A stretch of 11,647 nt of DNA, from assembly GCA_964292295.1 (NCBI GenBank), contig CAXYVC010000084.1, positions 1 to 11,647 on the forward strand, written 5' to 3'. Positions 7,243-11,647 of this stretch are shown here, piece after piece (within the stretch, counting starts at the first letter, position 1; each line of letters opens with the position of its first letter). The DNA is from CAXYVC01 sp964292295. Lineage in GTDB: Bacteria > Acidobacteriota > Holophagae > Holophagales > Holophagaceae. The notes under the pieces were generated by a model. The model ran no database searches. It was not told where the DNA came from and worked only from the letters and a program-made list of their open reading frames with translations. The translations under genes were made by a program, and so were the position numbers.

Positions 7243-7659
7243 ATGTGGCACGCCGAGCACACCCTGGAGACCACGGCCCCGCCCGAAGCGATCTGGCGGT
7301 GCTGGGCGGACCCCGCCACCTGGACCGACTGGGACGCGGGGCTGGATTGGGTGCGGATGGCAGGCCCCCTGAAGCCTGGGAACGGCGGCACCCTCAAGCG
7401 GCAGGGGGCCTCCAGCCTGGTCTTCACCATCGCCCAGGTGGAGGAGGGCCGCTCCTTCACGCTGGTGGCCCGCAGGGCCTTCTCCAGCCTGTGCTTGGTG
7501 CACCGCCTGGAGCCCAGCCCTCTTGGAACCCGCGTCACGCACCGCCTGGAGGTGAAGGGGCCCATGGCCTGGTGGTACCACCTCACCCAGGGGCGGCGCT
7601 TCCGGGAGAGCCTGCCCCCGGCGGTGCGCATGCTCGCCCGGATGGCGCACCGGGGCTGA
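7243..7659 (+). CDS. SRPBCC-fold (START / polyketide-cyclase-like) protein
   Basis: A 138-residue protein with the pattern of the SRPBCC helix-grip superfamily: an initial strand with AEHTLETTAPPEAIWRCWAD, then W-T-D-W-D, a long antiparallel sheet (residues 38-110), and a C-terminal helix (about 116-135) that closes the hydrophobic cavity. Such proteins bind small hydrophobic ligands or act as cyclases or aromatase-like enzymes; no ligand can be predicted. No signal peptide is present. The ATG at 7243, preceded by GGAGG with a 9-nt spacer, matches the usual N-terminus of the fold. The ATG at 7225 (six residues longer, with GGAG 10 nt upstream) is possible. The next gene starts one base after its stop, so the two are very probably translated from one mRNA. 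Confidence 0.8.
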   Translation: MWHAEHTLETTAPPEAIWRCWADPATWTDWDAGLDWVRMAGPLKPGNGGTLKRQGASSLVFTIAQVEEGRSFTLVARRAFSSLCLVHRLEPSPLGTRVTHRLEVKGPMAWWYHLTQGRRFRESLPPAVRMLARMAHRG

Positions 7660-7660
7660 C

Positions 7661-8233
7661 ATGTTCCTGCTCGAGACCACCTGTCTTGCCCTGGCGCTCT
7701 CCCTGGCGCCCCCGGGCGCTCCATCCGGGCGCCTGGCCCCCTGCGACACCTGTGTGCCGGGCGTGCGGAATGCCGCCCGCGTTTCCGAATCGCTTTGGCG
7801 CGGGGCCCAGCCCACGGCGGAGGGCTTCCGCGAGCTGGAGCGCCGGGGCGTCCGGACCGTCATCAGCCTGCGCACGGACCACGATGACCTTCCCCTGCTT
7901 CGGGGGACGAAGCTCCGGCTGGTGCGTCTTCCCGCCAGGGCCTACCGTCCCGAACGGAAGCTGGTGGCGCGCTTCCTCAAGGTGGTGTCGGATCCCGCCC
8001 TCGCCCCGGTCTTCGTGCACTGTGCCCAGGGGCGCGACCGCACCGGCTACTGCGTGGCGGCCTACCGCATGGTTGTGGACGGCTGGAAGGCCGAAGAGGC
8101 CATCGACGAGATGAAGGCTTTCCACTTCAACGGGGTTGGGGCCGCCAATCCGGGGTGGCTGCCCCGCCTGGATCCGGGAAGCCTTCGGGCCGAAGCCGAA
8201 GCGCAGGACCCTCCACCGGTGGTCGCGCCCTAG
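7661..8233 (+). CDS. Putative secreted dual-specificity / tyrosine phosphatase-like protein
   Basis: A 190-residue protein with the cysteine-phosphatase P-loop HCAQGRDRTG at 120-129, giving catalytic C121 and phosphate-binding R127 in the CX5R pattern. Upstream, SESLWRGAQPTAEGFRELERRGVRTVISLR matches the N-terminal region of bacterial DSP-like phosphatases; the string spans residues 42-71. The general acid is not in a standard WPD loop; candidates are the aspartates at 73-76 (DHDD). Residues 1-26 are hydrophobic (CLALALSLAPPGA) and resemble a signal peptide but lack a basic n-region, so export is uncertain. The ATG lies one base beyond the stop of the SRPBCC gene with only a weak GGGGC upstream, suggesting translational coupling. 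Its TAG overlaps the TAG of the convergent MATE gene. The substrate may be a phosphoprotein, inositol phosphate or other phosphoester. Confidence 0.85.
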   Translation: MFLLETTCLALALSLAPPGAPSGRLAPCDTCVPGVRNAARVSESLWRGAQPTAEGFRELERRGVRTVISLRTDHDDLPLLRGTKLRLVRLPARAYRPERKLVARFLKVVSDPALAPVFVHCAQGRDRTGYCVAAYRMVVDGWKAEEAIDEMKAFHFNGVGAANPGWLPRLDPGSLRAEAEAQDPPPVVAP

Positions 8234-9615
8234 CGTTCCCGCCCGAGATGCTTCCGCACCTGGGCGCGCAGCACCAGGAAGGTCACGAGCGTGGCGCTGA
8301 GATCGGCCACGGGTTCGGCCATCCACACGCCGGAGAGGCCCCAGCGGAGCGGAAGCAGGACGAGGAGCGGGACCAGGAAGTGCAGCTGCCGGGAGAGGGA
8401 GAGCACGACCGAGGCCTTGGCCCGGCCGATGGCCTGGAAGAAGCCCGAGGTCACGATCTGGAAGCCCACCAGGGGATAGACGGCGAAGATGAAGCGCTGG
8501 GCCGTGACGGCCTGGGCCACCAGCCGGGGGTCGTCGGTGAAGGCGCGGGCGACCGCGGCGGGGAAGAGCTCCCCCAGCAGGAAACCGCAGGTGGTGATCG
8601 CGGTGGCGGCGAGCACGGCCCCCCGGTGGGCGCGGAGCACCCGGTCGAAGCGGCGGGCGCCGTAGTTGAAGCCCGCGATGGGCTGCATGCCCATGACCAC
8701 GCCCACCACGACCATGATGAAGAGGCTCGCCAGGCCGTTCAGGATGCCGAAGGCACCGACGGCATAGTCGCCCCCGTGGCGCCCCAGCTGCACGTTGTAG
8801 ACGGCGGCGGAGAGGCTCACGCACAGGAGGGTCGTGAAGTTCGACATGCCGATGGCGAAGATGTCCCGGATGATCCCGAGGCGCGGCCGCCAGCAGCCCG
8901 GGACGAAGCGCACGGCGCTGTCCCTGCGCAGGAAGTGCCGCACCGTCAGGAGGGCCCCGAAGGCCTGGGCGCACACCGTCGCCAGGGCGGCCCCCCGGAT
9001 GCCCCAGCGGAGGACGAAGATGAAGAACGGCGCGAGCGCGAGGTTCACGCCCACCGTGAGCAGCGTGGTGACCATGGCCTTGCGGGGGTAGCCCGAGGCC
9101 CGCATCACGCCGTTCAGGCCCAGATAGAGGTGCGTGAAGACGTTGCCGAGCAGGATGACCTGCATGAAGGAGCGGGCGTAGGGAAGCGTCTCCCGGCTGG
9201 CGCCCATGGCCAGGAGGATGCGGTCCAGGAAGGCGAGGCCCAGGACCGTGATGCACAGGCCCAGCACCACGTTGAGGAAGAGCGTGCTGCCCAGGATGGC
9301 GTCCGCCTCCTTCGGACGGCCCTCGCCCATGCGGATGGAGACCAGGGATGCGGCGCCGGCGCCCACGAGGGCCCCGAAGGCCGCGGCCAGGTTCATGACG
9401 GGAAAGGTCAGCGCCAGGCCGGAGATGGCCATCGCTCCCACGCCGTGGCCGATGAAGGCCCGGTCGATGAGGTTGTACAGTGAGGCCGCCGCGGTCCCCA
9501 CGATGGCGGGGATGGAATAGGCGAGGAGCAGCTTGCCGATGGGCCCGGAGGCCAGTTCGCGGGAGACGCGCTCCCGCTCGGCGCGTGCCTCCGGGTCTGA
9601 GATGGGGGTGTCCAA
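8230..9615 (-). CDS. MATE family multidrug efflux transporter
   Basis: A 461-residue inner-membrane protein with two MatE repeats and about twelve membrane helices, expected to export drugs or metabolites in exchange for Na+ or H+. Typical features in order are PAIVGTAAASLYNLIDRAFIG (residues 36-56), MGEGRPKEADAILG (96-109), GLNGVMRASGYPRKAM at 166-181, the start of the second repeat near 250, and the hallmark MGMQPIAGFNYGARR (308-322). It resembles the MepA/NorM branch. The start is taken as TTG at 9615: there is no in-frame ATG near the expected N-terminus, and AGGA lies 6 nt upstream. The longer open frame beyond it runs into the repeat-rich region and reads as non-protein. It is convergent with the phosphatase gene, sharing a CTAG where both end. 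Family is certain, substrate unknown. Confidence 0.92.
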   Translation of the reverse strand: MDTPISDPEARAERERVSRELASGPIGKLLLAYSIPAIVGTAAASLYNLIDRAFIGHGVGAMAISGLALTFPVMNLAAAFGALVGAGAASLVSIRMGEGRPKEADAILGSTLFLNVVLGLCITVLGLAFLDRILLAMGASRETLPYARSFMQVILLGNVFTHLYLGLNGVMRASGYPRKAMVTTLLTVGVNLALAPFFIFVLRWGIRGAALATVCAQAFGALLTVRHFLRRDSAVRFVPGCWRPRLGIIRDIFAIGMSNFTTLLCVSLSAAVYNVQLGRHGGDYAVGAFGILNGLASLFIMVVVGVVMGMQPIAGFNYGARRFDRVLRAHRGAVLAATAITTCGFLLGELFPAAVARAFTDDPRLVAQAVTAQRFIFAVYPLVGFQIVTSGFFQAIGRAKASVVLSLSRQLHFLVPLLVLLPLRWGLSGVWMAEPVADLSATLVTFLVLRAQVRKHLGRER

Positions 9616-9712
9616 GGGATGTCCTGATGGCGGCAGGTCCGCCGGCTTGTCGGCCCCGGATCCCGCGGCTCCAGTCTCGCACGTTCCGACGCGGGAGGGG
9701 CGGAGGAAGGTC
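9616..9712 (-). promoter_or_regulatory. Upstream region of the MATE gene
   Basis: About 100 bp between the MATE start and the structured element must contain the MATE promoter, unless transcription begins inside the element. I see only the AGGA ribosome binding site next to the TTG start and a short GCCG/CGGC inverted repeat (9641-9644 and 9651-9654). No clear -10 or -35 hexamers are visible. Confidence 0.3.
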
Positions 9713-10018
9713 TCAGCCCGGATGATGCGTTTGGGCTCGACAGGAGGGCTCTTCCAGGACCGGCCTTCGAGCGCTTGCGGCTCGCGACACTCGGGTCGTG
9801 CGGGTCCCCGCTTCGGGCGCATGCGCCCTGCGCGACCCGCATCGCCCCTCGCAGTTCGGTCCAGACCGAGCCTGGCCCACGTCCGCTCCACGCCTTTCGC
9901 TACCGCGACCATCGGCTGAAGGCCGATAGGGCCGAATCGACGAAGTCGATTGCGGGGCTGAAGGCCCGAGGGCAAAGCCCGAGCCAGAGGCTGGCCGCAA
10001 CCGCATCATCTGGGTTCA
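9713..10018. repeat. Structured intergenic element with inverted ends and serial hairpins
   Basis: About 306 bp between the MATE and FAD genes. The ends, 9713-9734 on the plus strand and 9997-10018 on the minus strand, are imperfect inverted repeats (17 of 22 matches) with the common core GATGATGCG. Inside are many hairpins. On the left: GCGGGTC/GACCCGC (9800-9806, 9834-9840) enclosing the perfect 14-bp palindrome GGGCGCATGCGCCC (9815-9828), and TCGGT/ACCGA (9856-9869). On the right, five in a row: ATCGGC/GCCGAT (9911-9927), AATCGAC/GTCGATT (9935-9951), GGGC/GCCC (9955-9967), GGGC/GCCC (9970-9980) and GCCAG/CTGGC (9983-9995). GGCTGAAGGCC occurs twice (9914 and 9956). It encodes no credible protein. 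Likely a dispersed non-autonomous or REP-like element; an RNA role is possible. Confidence 0.65.
9988..10018 (-). repeat. Intergenic repeat end, copy 2, including the FAD gene stop codon
   Basis: On the minus strand it begins TGAACCCAGATGATGCGG, the TGA being the stop codon of the FAD gene. It is 29 of 31 identical to 91-121. It forms the right end of the structured element, overlapping the last hairpin arm at 9991-9995. Confidence 0.75.
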
Positions 10019-11527
10019 GCGCCAGCTTGGCGCGGGCTTCCCGAGGGCCGCGAGCACTTCCTCGGCGGCGCGCAGGCCGTGGTCCTGGGCCTCCTCGAAG
10101 AGGGTGAAGCCGCTCAGGTCGCAGTGGGCGAAGTGGATGCCCCGCCAGGGCTGCCGCGCCTGCTCTAGCACCGGCGAGAAGAGCAGGCCCGGCCGGGGGC
10201 GGATCATGGCGTGGGCCCAGCGCATCACGTCCAGACGCGCCACGTGGCGGCGCAGGTCCGGATGGGCGCGCTCGAGGTCCTCGAGCACGAGCCGGGCCGA
10301 GGCCTCCCAGTCCATGGCGGCCAGGCGCTTCCAGTCCCCGGGCATGTCATCCCCCGCGAAGGCGCGGTAGTAGGTCCACACCGAGGGGCCGTGGTCCTTC
10401 AGGCTCTGGTGGGTGGCTACCACGTAGCCCAGGCCCGCGCTGTCCCGGATCACGTTGTCCCAGGCCAGGGGAAAGCCGTGCTCCGCCGGGCGCTCCCGCA
10501 GGGTGAGGTTCGCCACCAGCCAGGAACTGGCCTGGAAGGCCTGGAAGAAGGCGGCGCCCCGCTCCCGGCTCAAGGCCGGGATCATGCGCCCGGCCATGGC
10601 CTGGCTGGCCGCGAAGACCACGCGCCGCGCCTCGAAGCCCAAGGGGCGGTGCTCCGACGTGTCCCAGGCCTCCACACGCACCGTCCCTTGAGGGGTGGGA
10701 TCCAGGCGCGTGACGGCCACGCCGCAGCGCAGGCGCGACCCGCAGGCCTTCGCCAGATGGGCGGCGAGGAAGCCGTTGCCTCCCGGCCAGGCGAGCAGGG
10801 GGCGGCTCTCCTCGCCGGGGCCCTCCTTGCGGGCGGCGAAGTAGAAGAGGCCCGCCCAGGCGCTGGCGGTCTCCAGCCGGGCGCCGAAGTCGTCCCGCAT
10901 GGCGTAGTCCAGCAGCCAGCGCAGGCGCGGGCTGCTGTAGCCCCGCGCGTCCAGCCACTGGCGGAAGCTCAGGCGGTCCAGGGCGCGCAGCTCCTCCGCA
11001 TCGCTGGCCTTGGCCCGGGGCAGGTCGAAGGCCCGGCGCCCGGCGCGATCCCGCCAGGCCACCCAGGCGTCCACCTCGTCGAAGAAGGCCTTGTACTGGC
11101 GCCGCTCCTCGGGGCTCTCCCCCGCGTGGAGGTAGAGGCCCTCCCACCACTGGCCGAAGGCGAAGATGCGCTCGTCGGGGCTGCGCACGAGGTACTGCTC
11201 GCCGTAGACGGGTTCTCCCTTGGCGTCGAAGCCCTCCACCACGCCTGCTTCCTCCAGCAGGCGCACCGCGGGGGCGAGGCGTCGGGGCGGCGCGGGCAGG
11301 TAGTGCGCGGCGAGCGGGTAGGGGCTCACGCCGTTGTGGCCGGAGCGGGCGGTGCCGCCGGGGCCCTCCTCCAGCTCCAGCAGCAGGTAGTCCCGGAAGC
11401 CCGCCCCCTCCAGGCGCCAGGCGGCGCTGAGGCCCGCCATGCCCGCGCCCACGATGAGCACGGGCGTGGGCGTGAAGGAGGAGGGGCGTGGCAGCCCGCT
11501 GTCCCGCACGAGGTGCCCCAGGTCCAT
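10016..11527 (-). CDS. FAD-dependent oxidoreductase, flavin amine oxidase-like
   Basis: 503 residues from the ATG. The N-terminal dinucleotide-binding fold PVLIVGAGMAGLSAAWRLE (22-40) has the GxGxxG at 27-32, with acidic E51 after the second strand (LLLELE) to hold the FAD ribose and GPGG at 55-58. The C-terminal region HFAHCDLSGFTLFEEAQDHGLRAAEEVL fits the final FAD-contact segment of amine oxidase-like proteins; this segment lies in the last 35 residues. Substrate unknown; amine oxidase, desaturase-like or protoporphyrinogen-oxidase-like roles are all possible. The frame stays open upstream to a TGA at 11633-11635 and reads SLPFTGSLQGPS just before the ATG, which looks like coding sequence. 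The true N-terminus is therefore probably further upstream, as a twin-arginine signal starting at the ATG at 11636 and joined by a one-base shift in a 7-G run. If so the enzyme is exported folded with its FAD. The stop codon is part of the repeat at 9988-10018. Confidence 0.85.
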   Translation of the reverse strand: MDLGHLVRDSGLPRPSSFTPTPVLIVGAGMAGLSAAWRLEGAGFRDYLLLELEEGPGGTARSGHNGVSPYPLAAHYLPAPPRRLAPAVRLLEEAGVVEGFDAKGEPVYGEQYLVRSPDERIFAFGQWWEGLYLHAGESPEERRQYKAFFDEVDAWVAWRDRAGRRAFDLPRAKASDAEELRALDRLSFRQWLDARGYSSPRLRWLLDYAMRDDFGARLETASAWAGLFYFAARKEGPGEESRPLLAWPGGNGFLAAHLAKACGSRLRCGVAVTRLDPTPQGTVRVEAWDTSEHRPLGFEARRVVFAASQAMAGRMIPALSRERGAAFFQAFQASSWLVANLTLRERPAEHGFPLAWDNVIRDSAGLGYVVATHQSLKDHGPSVWTYYRAFAGDDMPGDWKRLAAMDWEASARLVLEDLERAHPDLRRHVARLDVMRWAHAMIRPRPGLLFSPVLEQARQPWRGIHFAHCDLSGFTLFEEAQDHGLRAAEEVLAALGKPAPSWR

Positions 11528-11636
11528 GGAGGGGCCCTGGAGGCTGCCCGTGAAGGGCAGGGAGCGCTGGGGGGGGCGGGCGGGGGCCGCCGCCGCCCGC
11601 GCCCCGGCGCCCCCCCGGGAGCTGTCGCCCGTTCAT
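11528..11636 (-). other. Probable frameshifted N-terminal coding segment of the FAD protein
   Basis: From the ATG at 11636 the frame reads MNGRQLPGG, close to the twin-arginine pattern (compare the common M-N-R-R-Q-L-L-G-G form). Removing one base from the seven C at 11610-11616 shifts it into the FAD gene frame as GAGARAAAAPARPPQRS, an alanine-rich h/c-region, leading to SLPFTGSLQGPS and the annotated ATG. The region is nearly A/T-free and sits at the window edge, so sequence error is a plausible cause. Confidence 0.4.
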
Positions 11637-11647
11637 CGCGGGGCCCC

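Noticed and set aside
7583..9682. 699-residue open frame in another minus frame over the MATE gene
   Set aside because: Arg/Gly/Pro/His-rich shadow of the MATE reading frame; it also overlaps the phosphatase and SRPBCC genes.
9713..9975. Possible N-terminal extension of the MATE protein, or a small gene, through the structured element
   Set aside because: The open frame exists, but it reads through inverted repeats, gives Arg-rich protein without domain similarity, and adds 120 residues to an already full-length MATE protein.
9900..10000. CRISPR array or integron attC site
   Set aside because: There are no regularly spaced direct repeats; the hairpins differ in sequence and spacing. No cas or integrase gene is nearby, and the attC core GTTRRRY and its paired simple sites are not evident.
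10347..11636. 429-residue open frame over the FAD gene starting at 11636
   Set aside because: Beyond the first dozen residues it is Gly/Arg/Pro-rich shadow sequence. Only its first residues are used, as the likely true N-terminus of the FAD protein after a frameshift.

Overview
The window is very GC-rich, uses strong GGAGG-type ribosome binding sites with some GTG and TTG starts, and is densely packed with bacterial genes. There is no tRNA, rRNA, CRISPR array, transposase or phage gene. Gene content and codon style fit a high-GC Gram-negative chromosome. My best guess is Acidobacteriota, class Holophagae (Geothrix-like), from general resemblance only. Both window edges are nearly free of A/T and look like contig edges.

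Layout. (1) 1-118 is a GC hairpin region downstream of a HAD-family phosphatase (119-1132, -). (2) Divergent from it lie two tandem, same-strand paralogous transporters of the aspartate:alanine exchanger family (1316-2965 and 3093-4775, +); the first has a structured leader. (3) One base after the second transporter's stop, facing it, is the end of an exported type I phosphodiesterase/nucleotide pyrophosphatase (4777-5925, -). (4) Divergent from that across 50 bp is a RlmI-type 23S rRNA methyltransferase (5976-7181, +), followed by a SRPBCC-fold protein (7243-7659, +) and a secreted cysteine phosphatase of dual-specificity type (7661-8233, +). (5) A MATE efflux transporter (8230-9615, -) faces the phosphatase, the two stop codons overlapping in a single CTAG. 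(6) About 400 bp follow, holding a roughly 306-bp element packed with inverted repeats (9713-10018). (7) The last gene is a FAD-dependent amine-oxidase-like protein (10016-11527, -), whose N-terminus looks like a twin-arginine signal broken by a frameshift near the window edge.

The genes are mostly housekeeping or accessory membrane and envelope functions and do not form one evident pathway. The least ordinary part is the non-coding structure. A 31-bp sequence beginning exactly at the TGA stop of the HAD gene recurs, 29 of 31 bases identical, at the TGA stop of the FAD gene. The second copy forms one end of the 306-bp element, and a related inverted copy forms the other end. I read this as a dispersed, structured intergenic repeat family, which a genome-wide search could confirm or refute. 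I did not see a defence or other multi-gene system.
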